This document shows, piece by piece, positions 44,311 through 54,716 of a stretch of 64,000 bases of DNA. Every line of letters starts with the position of its first letter. Within the stretch, counting starts at the first letter, position 1. Both the position numbers and the translations under genes were made by a program. The notes beneath the pieces were generated by a model that worked only from the letters and a program-made list of their open reading frames with translations, searched no databases and was not told the DNA's origin. Source of the DNA: an uncultured Aquimarina sp. (GTDB lineage: Bacteria > Bacteroidota > Bacteroidia > Flavobacteriales > Flavobacteriaceae); the NCBI RefSeq assembly GCF_947495315.1, contig NZ_CANLYD010000003.1, positions 420,328-484,327 of the forward strand, in the 5' to 3' direction.

Positions 44311-47166
44311 TTATTCTTTTTCTGGCATTAGTATACCCAAAATATATCCTGTGTCTACATATTTTTTAGCCACATTCTGAATATCTTGTTTGGATAACTT
44401 TGCAATAGTTTCAGCGTAGTTTTCTCCACTCTCCATTGGTGTTTGATTGTAATCAGCACTCTGAAGATTGCTCAGCCAAAACGAGTTTTGTTTGCTTTTT
44501 TCTTTATAGTCTAATAATCTAGATTCCTTAATTTTAGAAAGATCCTTATCGGTTGGTCCATCTTTTATGATTTTTTGTAACTCGGCAATAGCAGCATCAG
44601 TTAATTTTTTTACGTTTTCCGGACCACAAGGAAAACTTATGCTAAAGTTATAACTTCCATAAGGTAGTTTGTTTAGTCTTCCTCTGGCACCAACCCCATA
44701 AACACCACTTTCTTCTTCTCTAAGTTTTTCAATTAACTTAATAGAAAGGATTTCTCCTAAGGCTTTTATGGTTAAATCTTCGGATTTATTGTATTCTGTT
44801 TCTCCTCTCCAAATGATATTTACAGAGCTTTTAGGATCTTTACCTTTATAAACTATTTTTTCATGAGCTCCAGATATTGGCCTAAAACCAGAAACGTTAT
44901 AGGTTTCATTTTTACCTGTGTCTGGTAAACTAGCGATATACTTTTCTACATATTCTTTTAATTTAACTTCATCAATACTTCCTACCAGGTAGAAATTGAA
45001 ACCTCCAACACCTGCAAACCTCTCTTTGTACTTCTGGTATGCAAGTTCATAATTAACGGCATCTAATTTTTCTGAAGTTGGAAAACCAGTATATCTTGGG
45101 TTTTCTCCATATTGAAATTTATTAAACTCTTCACGGAAATAATTTTGTGGATTAGAAAGATAATTTGCCAAAAACCCTTTTTGTTTTTCGAGTTCTGTTC
45201 TAAATGCTTTCTCATCTTTATTTACATCTGTAAAGTATAAGTACAGTTGTTGGAACAATGTTTCCATATCTTTAGAAGTTGTAAAACCATTAAAACCTTC
45301 AGAGATACTAGTAATATAAGGGCTTAATGCGACAATTTTACCAGACATCACTTTGCTGATATCATTACGTGATAGTCCACCTAAACCTGTTTGTGCCACA
45401 CTTCCACTTCCGAAAGCAATCTGCATATATTCTTCATCAGTATACAAAGAATTTCCTCCATAACTAAATGCGGAAAATAAAATTTCATCGTTTTTAAAAT
45501 CGGTTTTTTTATAAGTGATTTTTGCTCCGTTACCTAATTCTAAAACCGTATAACCCAATTTTTCATCAGTTTTAGAAGAAATAATTTTTCCCGGAATTGG
45601 CATGCTTTCGATCAGGTTTTTACGAACTTCTTCATCTTTATAATCTTCTATTTCAGAAGTTTCTATTGCTTTTAGTAAGGAAATAATTTCTTCTTTTGTT
45701 ACCAGTTTTAGTCCTTCTTTTTCAGGTCCGGTCATTACTACGGCACGATTATCATCGTGTAAAAAGTTCTTAATTAATTCATTTACTTCTTCTAGAGTAA
45801 TAGTTGGTAATTGCGACATTGTATATTGATATTCCCATTCGATTCCAGGAATAGGCTCCTGTTCAAGGTAATTATTAATATACTGTCCTATGATTCTATT
45901 AGATTCTCTTTTATCCTTATCCTTGAACGATTTTTCCCATCTTGCAGTGATATCTTTTTTTGCTCGATCTAGTTCTCCTTTTTTGAATCCGTATTGCTGT
46001 ACTCTTTTATTCTCTTGTAGAATTACCTTCAAAGCATTAAGTTGCCCAGTTTCAGAAGTTAAAGCAAACGACTGATATGCTTTCTTATTTCTCGCAAAAA
46101 TACCACTGTGACCACTTCCTGCAAATACGAAAGGTGGATTAGGCTTGTTTCTTAGTTCGTTAAGACGGTTATTCATCATTTGGGTAAAAACTCCCTCTAT
46201 AATATCCTTTCTGTAATCACCTACCGTAGTCATTGGTTCTGAAACCTCTCTATCTTTATACATTAATCTTACAATAGAGTTAGATGCTTCTTTATCTGAA
46301 ACTACGGCAATAAGAGTTTCATCGTGATTTGGAGTATCATAAGTCTCTCTTTTTTTAGGATTCTCTGGCATTTCGATACCGCTGAAATGATCTTTTATCT
46401 TTTGTTCTAAAGTTGCAACATCAAGATCTCCAACGGCAATTACTGATATTAGATCTGGTCTGTACCAATCTTTGTAATAGCTTCTTACATCTTCATATTT
46501 AAAGTTTTCCAGATTTTCTTTTGTGCCTATTGGCAACCGTTCAGAATATTTAGAATTATAGGCAATTATGGGTAAGTATTTTTGAAGCATTCTTTCATTA
46601 GCACCTTTACCTATACGATATTCTTCTAGGACAACACCTCTTTCTCCATCAATTGCTTCTTCTGTAAGTTCTGCATTGTGAGCCCAATCTTCCATAATTT
46701 GGAATCCCTTTTCTAATTTTTCAGGATCATCACTAGGGATAGGTAAAATATACACTGTTTGGTCAAAACTGGTATATGCATTAAGGTCTGCACCAAATTT
46801 AACTCCAATCGTCTGTAGATAGTCAATCAGATCATTCTTTTTAAAATTCTTAGTTCCATTAAAGTTCATATGCTCCATAAAATGAGCAAGCCCTAATTGA
46901 TTTTCATTCTCTAAAATAGATCCTGCATTTACAACAAGTCTTAATTCTACTTTATCTTCGGGTTTTCCGTTACTTCGGATGTAATAGGTGAGGCCATTAT
47001 CTAGTTTCCCAATTTTTACATTAGGGTCTACCGGGATTTTCGCATTATTTTCTATGCTAGTAGATACTCCAAGCTCTTTGTCAGTTGTTGTTTGGGCAAT
47101 TAAAGTAAGTGGGATGCTACATAAAAATGCTCCGATAAATGTATTAGAAATTGTTTTTATCTTCAT
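44311..47166 (-). CDS. Secreted M16 family zinc metallopeptidase
   Basis: A 951-residue protein with a signal peptide (LIAQ, about residue 25). It has the two-half M16 (pitrilysin/insulinase) build. The inverted zinc motif HxxEH is 'HFMEHMNFNG' near residue 93, with the distal Glu in the 'EERGVVLEEYR'-type segment ('GERGVVLEEYRIG'). The second half (about 520-951) is the inactive half-clamshell ('GGVGRL'-type motif replaced by 'YGVGARGRLNK'). It probably degrades peptides in the periplasm. Monocistronic, terminated by the hairpin downstream. Confidence 0.93.
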   Translation of the reverse strand: MKIKTISNTFIGAFLCSIPLTLIAQTTTDKELGVSTSIENNAKIPVDPNVKIGKLDNGLTYYIRSNGKPEDKVELRLVVNAGSILENENQLGLAHFMEHMNFNGTKNFKKNDLIDYLQTIGVKFGADLNAYTSFDQTVYILPIPSDDPEKLEKGFQIMEDWAHNAELTEEAIDGERGVVLEEYRIGKGANERMLQKYLPIIAYNSKYSERLPIGTKENLENFKYEDVRSYYKDWYRPDLISVIAVGDLDVATLEQKIKDHFSGIEMPENPKKRETYDTPNHDETLIAVVSDKEASNSIVRLMYKDREVSEPMTTVGDYRKDIIEGVFTQMMNNRLNELRNKPNPPFVFAGSGHSGIFARNKKAYQSFALTSETGQLNALKVILQENKRVQQYGFKKGELDRAKKDITARWEKSFKDKDKRESNRIIGQYINNYLEQEPIPGIEWEYQYTMSQLPTITLEEVNELIKNFLHDDNRAVVMTGPEKEGLKLVTKEEIISLLKAIETSEIEDYKDEEVRKNLIESMPIPGKIISSKTDEKLGYTVLELGNGAKITYKKTDFKNDEILFSAFSYGGNSLYTDEEYMQIAFGSGSVAQTGLGGLSRNDISKVMSGKIVALSPYITSISEGFNGFTTSKDMETLFQQLYLYFTDVNKDEKAFRTELEKQKGFLANYLSNPQNYFREEFNKFQYGENPRYTGFPTSEKLDAVNYELAYQKYKERFAGVGGFNFYLVGSIDEVKLKEYVEKYIASLPDTGKNETYNVSGFRPISGAHEKIVYKGKDPKSSVNIIWRGETEYNKSEDLTIKALGEILSIKLIEKLREEESGVYGVGARGRLNKLPYGSYNFSISFPCGPENVKKLTDAAIAELQKIIKDGPTDKDLSKIKESRLLDYKEKSKQNSFWLSNLQSADYNQTPMESGENYAETIAKLSKQDIQNVAKKYVDTGYILGILMPEKE

Positions 47167-47225
47167 TGATGAATTATTAATGTAAACTCGTTTCCGAATT
47201 TATTAAAAGCCTAAAATAGTTAAAA

Positions 47226-47263
47226 ATTCGATATTCAACTATTTTTTTAGTTGAATATCGAAT
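47226..47263. repeat. 16-bp-stem inverted repeat upstream of the M16 gene
   Basis: ATTCGATATTCAACTA and its complement flank a run of six T. It begins 60 bases upstream of the M16 ATG, so it could be a regulatory hairpin, a second terminator for the minus-strand SDR transcript, or both. On the minus strand it is followed by TTTTT. Confidence 0.6.
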
Positions 47264-47394
47264 CAAAGAACTTCATTCTCGATAGGGTATAATCATTTAG
47301 CTTTTTTTTGTTTGACCCTTAAAATTCTTTTGAATATTACTTTTATATATTAGTTAGTAAGTATTCTCTTCGTAAATACGTGACTTTTTCAAAA

Positions 47395-47431
47395 AAAAAC
47401 TGAATATCAGGCATTTTATCTGATATTCAGT
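47395..47431 (-). terminator. Terminator of the SDR gene
   Basis: ACTGAATATCAG / CTGATATTCAGT with a nine-base loop; on the minus strand a run of eight T follows. It begins 26 bases after the SDR stop codon. Confidence 0.85.
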
Positions 47432-47456
47432 TGTGTCCAATCTTATTTAATATGTT

Positions 47457-48338
47457 TTATTTACTTTTTTTAGCACGTATCGCTGCTTCTAACATATCCC
47501 ACATTTGTTCTGGAACTTGATCGAGTAAGTTAAATTGTCCTGCTCCTTTTAACCATTCTCCTCCATCTAGGGTGATTACTTCTCCATTAACATAAGCTGA
47601 AAAATCAGAAACAAGATATGCTGCTAAGTTTGCTAACTCTTGATGTTCTCCTAAACGTTGAAGAGGTACTTTTTTAGAAAGGTCAAATTTATCTTTCATA
47701 TCACCAGGCAGAAGTCTATCCCAAGCACCTTTGGTTGGAAAAGGTCCTGGAGCAATCGCATTAAATCGCATTCCATATTTAGCCCATTCTACCGCAAGCG
47801 ATCGTGTCATAGCTAATACTCCCGCTTTAGCAGTGGCACTTGGCACTACGTAAGCAGAACCGGTCCATGCATAGGTAGTGACTATATTTAATACATTAGT
47901 ATTTTCGTATTTGGTGTCTATCCAGTGTTTTCCGAAAGCAAGTGTACAGTTTTTAGTTCCTTTTAATACAATATCGATAATAGTGTCAAAGGCATTAGCT
48001 GATAATCGTTCGGTGGGGGAGATAAAGTTTCCTGCAGCATTGTTTAGTAATATATCTACCGATCCAAAAGCTTCGAGGACTTGATCTCTCATGGATTCTA
48101 CCTGATCATAATGTCTTACATCACATTGTATTGGTATACAAGTTCCTCCTGTTTCTTCTTCAAGTTCTTTTACAGTACCTTGGAGTTTTTCGAGATTACG
48201 TGAGGTAATAGCTACTTTGGCACCAAGTTCCATGAAATACTTAGTCATTGATTTACCTAATCCACTACCGCCACCGGTAACTACAATGTTTTTTCCTTCC
48301 AAGGCTCCATCACGAAGCATTTTATCAGTATAGCTCAT
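47457..48338 (-). CDS. Short-chain dehydrogenase, 2,4-dienoyl-CoA reductase-like
   Basis: A 293-residue SDR. The cofactor motif is 'VVTGGGSGLGKSM' (near 20-32) and 'LNNAAGNF' is the NNAG box. Where classical SDRs have YxxxK this one has 'VVPSATAKAGV', with Ser in place of Tyr, which is the arrangement of the peroxisomal-type 2,4-dienoyl-CoA reductases. The substrate would be an unsaturated acyl-CoA in beta-oxidation (inference). A 26-bp palindrome lies 55 bases upstream and may be an operator. Confidence 0.87.
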   Translation of the reverse strand: MSYTDKMLRDGALEGKNIVVTGGGSGLGKSMTKYFMELGAKVAITSRNLEKLQGTVKELEEETGGTCIPIQCDVRHYDQVESMRDQVLEAFGSVDILLNNAAGNFISPTERLSANAFDTIIDIVLKGTKNCTLAFGKHWIDTKYENTNVLNIVTTYAWTGSAYVVPSATAKAGVLAMTRSLAVEWAKYGMRFNAIAPGPFPTKGAWDRLLPGDMKDKFDLSKKVPLQRLGEHQELANLAAYLVSDFSAYVNGEVITLDGGEWLKGAGQFNLLDQVPEQMWDMLEAAIRAKKSK

Positions 48339-48392
48339 ATGTTTTATATTAATATCGTTCGTTATTTTCGTGAAAGTTACAATTTATATTTA

Positions 48393-48418
48393 AAATACTA
48401 TGCGCGCATAGTATTTTT
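48393..48418. promoter_or_regulatory. Perfect 26-bp palindrome, candidate operator
   Basis: The core is ACTATGCGCGCATAGT, extended by AAAAT/ATTTT on each side, with no loop. It lies 55 bases before the SDR ATG. Perfect dyads of this size are typical of TetR-type sites; a bidirectional terminator is the alternative because of the A/T ends. Confidence 0.5.
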
Positions 48419-48629
48419 AAATATTTTCAAAATATCAATTTTAATATGGTTTAAACAAATATATTATAATTTAAAGAGCAAACCTTTGGGTTTTTATTAA
48501 ATACTTGATTTTAATAATTGTTTCTTAATTATGTAAAAAGAATGACAAGTTTAGGTGTACTATTTTATTAATTTTATATACTTATGCCTTATTAAGATGT
48601 TTATTGTATTCATAAATTGTAATTTAGAA

Positions 48630-49901
48630 TTAAACCATTTCGTTTACCATTACTCTTCTTTTGCCTGAGGCTAGCAACGGGATTTCTGAAACATATTCTA
48701 TCGTTATGTTGGCATCTTTTCCTAAATATCTTTTAAAATCAGAAAGTAGTTCCTCTTCTTTGCTGAAGATATTATTAGAATTAAGTTTTAATATATAGTC
48801 TTTTTTGCTTTTTTGAACTAATTGACATTGTGTTAATTGAGGATATTTGTTAACCATTAATACAAGGTTAAATGAAATTATTTCACCTTTCGTGTTTTTT
48901 ATGGAATCGATTTTTCTTCCTTCTATTTTTGTGAGTACTTTTTTTTCATCTATTATATCAAATGCTCCCAGGTCGCCTGTGTCATATCTAATCATTGGGG
49001 TACAGTAATTAAATAGGTCTGTAATAACAATTCTTCCAATGACTCCTTTTTTTGCAGGTTCGTTTGTGTTTATATCGAGAATTTCTACGTAATAGCTAGC
49101 ATCATTAATAATAAAATGAGACTTTCCTTTTAGTTGTTGTGCTATGATTCCATTTTCTATATTGGAATATCTAGATACTGGTTCAATTCCAAAATATTTT
49201 TTAACGGAATCTTTAGTGTATTGATTTAATTTTTCAGAAATAGCGATTATTGATTTTACTGAAGTTATTCTGAAATTAGGATTTTTTCTATCTAGATGTT
49301 TACATATTTTTTCAAAGGCAGACACATATCCTAATAGGCAAGATTTCCTCTTGCGTTTTTGTAAAGTATCTAATAGGTCGTCGATAAAGGAGTCGGTAAG
49401 ATCAAAAACATCAATTGGTACAACATTTTGCGCAAAATGTGTCAGAAAATTTTTCTTTTCAAAAGCATTCCAAAGCCTAAAAAAGTATAGTTTGTCACCA
49501 ATTTTATATCCCGCTTCTCCCCAAAAATATAAATTATCTGCTGTATTACGAGTGCTTTTGTTTTTGTCATGATATACCATAAAAGGGGTTCCTGTAGAAC
49601 CACTTGTAGATACTGTTTTTTTCTTTTTGTCTGTATAAATTACTGATTGAAAATCAATAAAATTAGCACGAATAATGTTTTTGTTTACTATCGGAAAAGA
49701 ATCAATTTTGAGCTTTTCATTTTTGTAATGAGGTACTGTTTCGATTACATGCTGTAGTATCGTATCTAAGTATTTTTTTTTCTTTTTTTTAGCCTTTTCA
49801 GAAATACTATTAGTTATTATGAATTTAATATCGTTGCGATTAGCTTTTTTTTTGCTTCCTGTTAATTTATCGGTCGTCCAGAATAATATATTTCTTAGCA
49901 T
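48630..49901 (-). CDS. CapK/PaaK-like adenylate-forming enzyme
   Basis: A 423-residue protein of the phenylacetate-CoA ligase/CapK superfamily. The phosphate loop is 'STSGSTGTPF' (near residues 98-107), the adenine region 'SRYSNIENG' and the 'YDTGDLG' motif are present near 240-310, and the C-terminal lobe ends with a short Lys/Arg segment ('ASGKRRVMV'). CapK-like members are linked to capsule or cell-surface polymer genes. A lysine run 'KAKKKKKKYL' lies near residue 36. Paired with the ATP-grasp gene 67 bases upstream; both lie in an otherwise housekeeping stretch. Confidence 0.85.
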   Translation of the reverse strand: MLRNILFWTTDKLTGSKKKANRNDIKFIITNSISEKAKKKKKKYLDTILQHVIETVPHYKNEKLKIDSFPIVNKNIIRANFIDFQSVIYTDKKKKTVSTSGSTGTPFMVYHDKNKSTRNTADNLYFWGEAGYKIGDKLYFFRLWNAFEKKNFLTHFAQNVVPIDVFDLTDSFIDDLLDTLQKRKRKSCLLGYVSAFEKICKHLDRKNPNFRITSVKSIIAISEKLNQYTKDSVKKYFGIEPVSRYSNIENGIIAQQLKGKSHFIINDASYYVEILDINTNEPAKKGVIGRIVITDLFNYCTPMIRYDTGDLGAFDIIDEKKVLTKIEGRKIDSIKNTKGEIISFNLVLMVNKYPQLTQCQLVQKSKKDYILKLNSNNIFSKEEELLSDFKRYLGKDANITIEYVSEIPLLASGKRRVMVNEMV

Positions 49902-49968
49902 AATAATGATTTAGGTTTTAAAAAAAGAAGAGAGAAGTAGTGCTTTAATTTTCGAATGGGCAATGGAT

Positions 49969-51018
49969 TTACGCTTCTTCAAGTATCTCCTTAAATATAG
50001 GGTGTTTTAGGTATCCTCCGTAGGCTATATCTGGTGTTATGAAAGAATTGTTGTCATTTCCTTCTATAATTATAGGGCCATTGTTACTAATTGCAATATC
50101 CCAACCAATAATACGATCAGGTATATATGAGACAGCTTTTTTTATTAACAATTTAGATTCTTCAAAGTAAGGGATTTCAAATCCATCAAATGTTGTATGA
50201 GTATTAGGATGTTTTTCCAGCTGTTTCCCTCCATATTTCATCAGTTGATGGCTTTTTCCTATGAGTTTTCCTTTTTCTAAATCTACGGAGAGGTAAATAC
50301 CTCCAGCACTACCATTATCTATAAAATCCCCGCCACTACCGAATCGCATAAAAGCTGATAAAATATGTGTTACACCCTTTTTATCGATATAGGTATCAAA
50401 ACGTATTGTATTAACACTACGTTTGTATATTTTATTAATTTCAGTATGTTGTTCTATAACTTCTTGATGAATAAATTCATGTGATAATATCTCTTTTGCA
50501 TATTGTTTTATCTCTTGTGCAAGATTTTTTTTGGTAAGAAGAAAACATCCATAACCGCCCATGCCGGTTATAGATTTTATAAAGACACTGGTGGTATTTG
50601 TTTCTCTAAGAATCATTTGGATAAAAAGAAGTAACTCTTCTTCTGAGTTCACTAACAGGAGTGTCGAATTATAATAAAAACGATTTTTATAATTAAAGCT
50701 GATTGATTTAGGAACAGGAAGGTTGTTTTCTTCCATATATAGCGCAAAGGACAGCTTATTTCTTAATAATGATGAATACTGAAATTTGTGTAGTTTCTTG
50801 GATAGGGTAATCTTATCTACTTCTTTACTACTTAGGTAATCCTTATAGTTTGTGATTTCTTTTCGGTATAAGAATTTTCCAAAATAAAAATATGGGATCT
50901 CTTTTTTTAGGATCCAAAAGCGTAATGATTCCTTTAAGATTGTTAAAAGGTTTTTTCTGTTTTTATCGTTGATAATAACAAACAATCTTTTCTTTAAAAG
51001 GCTTAGCTTCCTTTTCAT
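49969..51018 (-). CDS. ATP-grasp protein, sugar-transfer-associated type
   Basis: A 349-residue protein. The ATP-grasp core is seen as 'VFIKSITGMGGYGCFLL' (near 149-165), 'HEFIHQEVIEQH' (near 180), 'NTIRFDTYI' and 'IIGWDIAISNNGPIIIEGNDNN' (near 309-330, with the metal-binding Glu-x-Asn). It resembles the alpha-L-glutamate ligase-related proteins associated with sugar transfer. An N-terminal basic helical segment (1-60) may touch the membrane. It is the first gene of a two-gene unit with the CapK-like enzyme. It may ligate an amino acid or similar group to a surface polymer; this is inference. Confidence 0.82.
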   Translation of the reverse strand: MKRKLSLLKKRLFVIINDKNRKNLLTILKESLRFWILKKEIPYFYFGKFLYRKEITNYKDYLSSKEVDKITLSKKLHKFQYSSLLRNKLSFALYMEENNLPVPKSISFNYKNRFYYNSTLLLVNSEEELLLFIQMILRETNTTSVFIKSITGMGGYGCFLLTKKNLAQEIKQYAKEILSHEFIHQEVIEQHTEINKIYKRSVNTIRFDTYIDKKGVTHILSAFMRFGSGGDFIDNGSAGGIYLSVDLEKGKLIGKSHQLMKYGGKQLEKHPNTHTTFDGFEIPYFEESKLLIKKAVSYIPDRIIGWDIAISNNGPIIIEGNDNNSFITPDIAYGGYLKHPIFKEILEEA

Positions 51019-51114
51019 AATAAGATCTAGGGATAATTATTAATAATAGACCTCTTTCAGAACGTACTGAAGACTCTTTTATTTAATAGATGCAAATAGA
51101 GATGTTAAATAATT

Positions 51115-53250
51115 CTATTTAACAGTTGAAATTAAAATTTCCAAAATGGTAATCGCAGCATCACTTATTTTGGTTCCAGGGCCAAATATAGCAACAGCTC
51201 CTTCCTGAAATAGAAATTCATAATCATCAGGAGGAATGACTCCGCCCACAATAACCATAATATCTTCTCTTTCATATTTTTTTAATTCGGCAATAATCTG
51301 GGGGACTAAAGTTTTGTGTCCTCCAGCTAATGAGGAAACACCTACTATATGTACATCATTCTCTACAGCTTGTTTTGCAGCTTCTTCTGGAGTCTGAAAT
51401 AAAGGACCTATATCTACATCAAAACCTACATCTGCATAACTAGTAGCCACAACTTTAGCTCCACGATCATGACCGTCTTGTCCCATTTTTGCAATCATTA
51501 TTCTAGGTCTTCGGCCTTCGAGATCTGCATATTTGTTAGCTAGTTCTCTTGCCTTATTAAATGATTTATCGTCTTTTATTTCTTTGGCATACACTCCTGT
51601 AAATGATTTAATTTCTGCTTTATATCTTCCAAATTCTTTTTCGAGAGCATCACTAATTTCTCCTAAAGTAGCTCTTAATCGTGCAGCATCCACAGCTAAA
51701 GCTAATAAATTTTTCTCATCATCTTTAGCTGCTTTTGTTAAATTAAGCAGCGCTTGTTGTACCGCTTCTTCGTCTCTAGAATTTTTAACTTTCTTTAACC
51801 CATCAATTTGTTGTTTTCTTACAGCATTATTATCTACTTTTAGGGTAGCTATATGTTCTTCTTCTTCCAGTTGGAATTTATTAACTCCAATAATTAGATC
51901 TTGTTGGCTATCGATTCTCGCTTGCTTACGAGCTGCAGCTTCTTCTATGCGCATTTTAGGAATTCCAGCTTCTATCGCTTTGGTCATTCCTCCTAATTCT
52001 TTAACCTCTTCTATAAGTTTCCAGGCCTTTTCTGCTATGTCATTTGTTAAAGATTCTACATAATAACTTCCAGCCCAAGGATCAACAGTACGTGTTATCT
52101 GTGTTTCTTCCTGAAGATAAATTTGTGTATTTCTAGCTATTCTGGCAGAGAAATCTGTGGGTAATGCAATAGCTTCATCCAATGCATTAGTATGCAAACT
52201 TTGGGTGCCTCCAAAAGCCGCTGCGCTGGCTTCTATACAGGTTCTGGCTACATTATTAAAAGGATCTTGTGCTGTTAAACTCCATCCACTGGTCTGACAA
52301 TGAGTCCTGAGCATCAAGGACTTTGGGTTTTTAGGGTTGAATTGTTTGATTAGTTTTGCCCAAAGCATGCGTGCTGCCCGCATTTTGGCGATTTCCATGA
52401 AATGATTCATTCCTATTGCCCAGAAAAATGATAAACGAGGAGCAAAAGAATCAACATCCAGACCTGCATCAATTCCTTTTCTGATATATTCTAATCCATC
52501 CGCTAATGTATATGCTAATTCAATATCACAAGTTGCTCCTGCTTCTTGCATATGGTATCCGGAAATACTTATCGGATTAAATTTAGGCATGTTTTTAGAA
52601 CAATACTTAAAAATATCACTAATAATTCTCATTGATGGAGTAGGTGGGTAGATATAGGTGTTACGTACCATGAATTCCTTCAAAATATCATTCTGAATAG
52701 TTCCTGATAACAATTTTTGATCTACTCCTTGTTCTTCTGCAGCTACAATATAAAAAGCCATTATTGGTAGAACCGCTCCATTCATTGTCATAGAGACAGA
52801 CATTTTGTCTAATGGTATTTGGTCAAAGAGCACTTTCATATCTTCTACCGTGTCTATTGCTACTCCAGCCATTCCCACATCTCCAAATACTCTCTCATGA
52901 TCACTATCATATCCGCGATGTGTAGCAAGATCAAAAGCAACAGAGAGTCCTTTTTGACCTGCGGCAAGATTTCTACGATAAAACGCATTACTTTCTTCTG
53001 CAGTAGAGAATCCGGCATATTGTCTAATAGTCCAGGGTCTTCTCACATACATGGTAGAGTAGGGGCCTCGCAAATATGGAGGTATTCCAGCTACAAAATT
53101 AAGATGTGTAAGGTTTTTTATATCGTCTTTGCTATATTCAGATTTTATTTCAATTCCTTCCGAAGTAGTAAATATTTCTTTATCAGAAGATGAACGGGAA
53201 GCTTTACTCTCTGGGTGCAACGTAATATGTTGAATATTTTTTCTGGTCAT
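51115..53250 (-). CDS. scpA: Methylmalonyl-CoA mutase large (catalytic) subunit
   Basis: A 711-residue enzyme converting methylmalonyl-CoA and succinyl-CoA. The TIM barrel has '[40 protein letters not shown]' (residues 74-113) and '[16 protein letters not shown]'. The C-terminal cobalamin domain (about 575-705) has the DxHxxG motif as '[11 protein letters not shown]', '[13 protein letters not shown]' and '[12 protein letters not shown]'. It lies two bases after a small lipoprotein gene. Confidence 0.95.
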   Translation of the reverse strand: MTRKNIQHITLHPESKASRSSSDKEIFTTSEGIEIKSEYSKDDIKNLTHLNFVAGIPPYLRGPYSTMYVRRPWTIRQYAGFSTAEESNAFYRRNLAAGQKGLSVAFDLATHRGYDSDHERVFGDVGMAGVAIDTVEDMKVLFDQIPLDKMSVSMTMNGAVLPIMAFYIVAAEEQGVDQKLLSGTIQNDILKEFMVRNTYIYPPTPSMRIISDIFKYCSKNMPKFNPISISGYHMQEAGATCDIELAYTLADGLEYIRKGIDAGLDVDSFAPRLSFFWAIGMNHFMEIAKMRAARMLWAKLIKQFNPKNPKSLMLRTHCQTSGWSLTAQDPFNNVARTCIEASAAAFGGTQSLHTNALDEAIALPTDFSARIARNTQIYLQEETQITRTVDPWAGSYYVESLTNDIAEKAWKLIEEVKELGGMTKAIEAGIPKMRIEEAAARKQARIDSQQDLIIGVNKFQLEEEEHIATLKVDNNAVRKQQIDGLKKVKNSRDEEAVQQALLNLTKAAKDDEKNLLALAVDAARLRATLGEISDALEKEFGRYKAEIKSFTGVYAKEIKDDKSFNKARELANKYADLEGRRPRIMIAKMGQDGHDRGAKVVATSYADVGFDVDIGPLFQTPEEAAKQAVENDVHIVGVSSLAGGHKTLVPQIIAELKKYEREDIMVIVGGVIPPDDYEFLFQEGAVAIFGPGTKISDAAITILEILISTVK

Positions 53251-53252
53251 TT

Positions 53253-53894
53253 TTAAAATTTCATTTTTTCAATATATCCATCAAAATTTACTTCAAACGG
53301 AGTCGTAAGATTGATCATAAATGTTTGCTTATCAGCTGTAATAATGTAAAAATTACTAAATATTCGAATGTCTTCTTCAAAATTATCAACCTGAAATATA
53401 GATCTAAACATGGTAAAATTCTTATTTTTTGCATATGCAGCGGTAAGTTTTTTAAAGTTAAGATCAGTAACAAGGCTTACTTGATTGTTTTTTTGTTTGA
53501 TGATAGAAAGCAACATAGCGGCATCTCGCTTACTAAAATTCATATAAGGAAGCGTGTTTATAGTATACGTGGATCTAGTATAGGAGTCAAAGAATAAGTG
53601 AAAAGAACCCTGCATATCTCTCATACTTTCTAATCTTCTCATTTCATTGCTTAACTGTGTCTTTGTTAGAGAGGAGTCAAGTATGGATCTATAGTTTTCT
53701 AATGAGAGTTGTTTAAATCCTTTAGGGAGAAACGTTTTGACCAATCCATTTTCTAGATGAAAGTAATTGCCTTCTAATATTTGGGTTGTATCGTTATTTG
53801 ATTTTTCTATCCAATTTTGGGTTTCCTGTAAAACAGTATTACACGAAATTAAAATCAGTAAAGAACCAATAAGAAGATATAGTCTTATTCTCAT
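53253..53894 (-). CDS. Lipoprotein of unknown function within the methylmalonyl-CoA mutase cluster
   Basis: A 213-residue protein with a lipoprotein signal ending LLILISC (Cys18). The rest is mixed alpha/beta with no motif I recognise ('[22 protein letters not shown]'). It is followed by scpA with a two-base gap, so it is certainly co-transcribed with it. The function is unknown; similarity to the other small secreted protein upstream is not evident. Confidence 0.75.
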   Translation of the reverse strand: MRIRLYLLIGSLLILISCNTVLQETQNWIEKSNNDTTQILEGNYFHLENGLVKTFLPKGFKQLSLENYRSILDSSLTKTQLSNEMRRLESMRDMQGSFHLFFDSYTRSTYTINTLPYMNFSKRDAAMLLSIIKQKNNQVSLVTDLNFKKLTAAYAKNKNFTMFRSIFQVDNFEEDIRIFSNFYIITADKQTFMINLTTPFEVNFDGYIEKMKF

Positions 53895-53998
53895 TGAAGA
53901 AAAACATTAATGAAAACGTAAAATTACGGTTTTATTAGTGATCTTTTTTAGAAAATATAAATTATGTTAACTGGTTAATACGAATATTGCAATAATAA

Positions 53999-54631
53999 TT
54001 AACCAAATGCTTTTTCGATAACCATAAGAATAGAGAAATAAATATCAAAAGCGATAAACTTTTTTATTTCTGAAGAACGAAATTTTTTGTCAGGGATGTA
54101 GTAAATTCTCTGCGCAATAAGAGATGTGCTTACATTTCCATCCTGCTCGAGTGTGCTGATGATGTTTTGGAAGTCATCACTATCACTATTGTTTTTTAAA
54201 CATTGAATAAGTCCTCCTCTATAATTAAAAATCAGAATCTCTTCTTCTCCTTTTTTGGAAGGATGCGTATATGGCGATGGTTTTTTGCTTGCTTCGTGAT
54301 TTTCGTACTCGCTAAGTTTTACCCAAATAGAATTTGGGTCATTCGATTTCTTTTTAAAAACTCGTGCTAGTTGGATAGAATTGTCTGATGGTAATTTTCT
54401 TAAATCCAGTGATAAACTAGCTACTTCTGCTAGGAATGTACGGTACGTTTTTATGGAATCATTTCCGAATTTGTAGTATTCGAATAAGTCTTTTTCGAAC
54501 GAATTGAATGCTTTACTGTAGAGTCCACTACTATCAACGCTGAGGCAATTGATACCGTTTTGGGAGTAACAGATTGATGTTAAAAGCAATAAAGTTATTA
54601 TGACGATTCTAGATCTAATCATTTGGGGCAT
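53999..54631 (-). CDS. Secreted protein of unknown function between mutase subunits
   Basis: A 210-residue protein with a signal peptide ending ICYSQ. Two ATG codons are possible, 54631 and 54622; the second gives a more usual basic start (MIRSRIVIIT). The mature part is mostly helical and charged, with a single 'LIFNYRGGLIQCLKN' strand region. I do not recognise the family. It lies 104 bases upstream of the lipoprotein gene and 85 bases downstream of the mutase small subunit. Confidence 0.7.
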   Translation of the reverse strand: MPQMIRSRIVIITLLLLTSICYSQNGINCLSVDSSGLYSKAFNSFEKDLFEYYKFGNDSIKTYRTFLAEVASLSLDLRKLPSDNSIQLARVFKKKSNDPNSIWVKLSEYENHEASKKPSPYTHPSKKGEEEILIFNYRGGLIQCLKNNSDSDDFQNIISTLEQDGNVSTSLIAQRIYYIPDKKFRSSEIKKFIAFDIYFSILMVIEKAFG

Positions 54632-54716
54632 CGATTAAGATTTAGTTTTGTTAATTATTTGTTGTTTAAATGTTAATTTTTTTGGAAAGTTAACAATAAA
54701 TTATGAATTATTTCCG

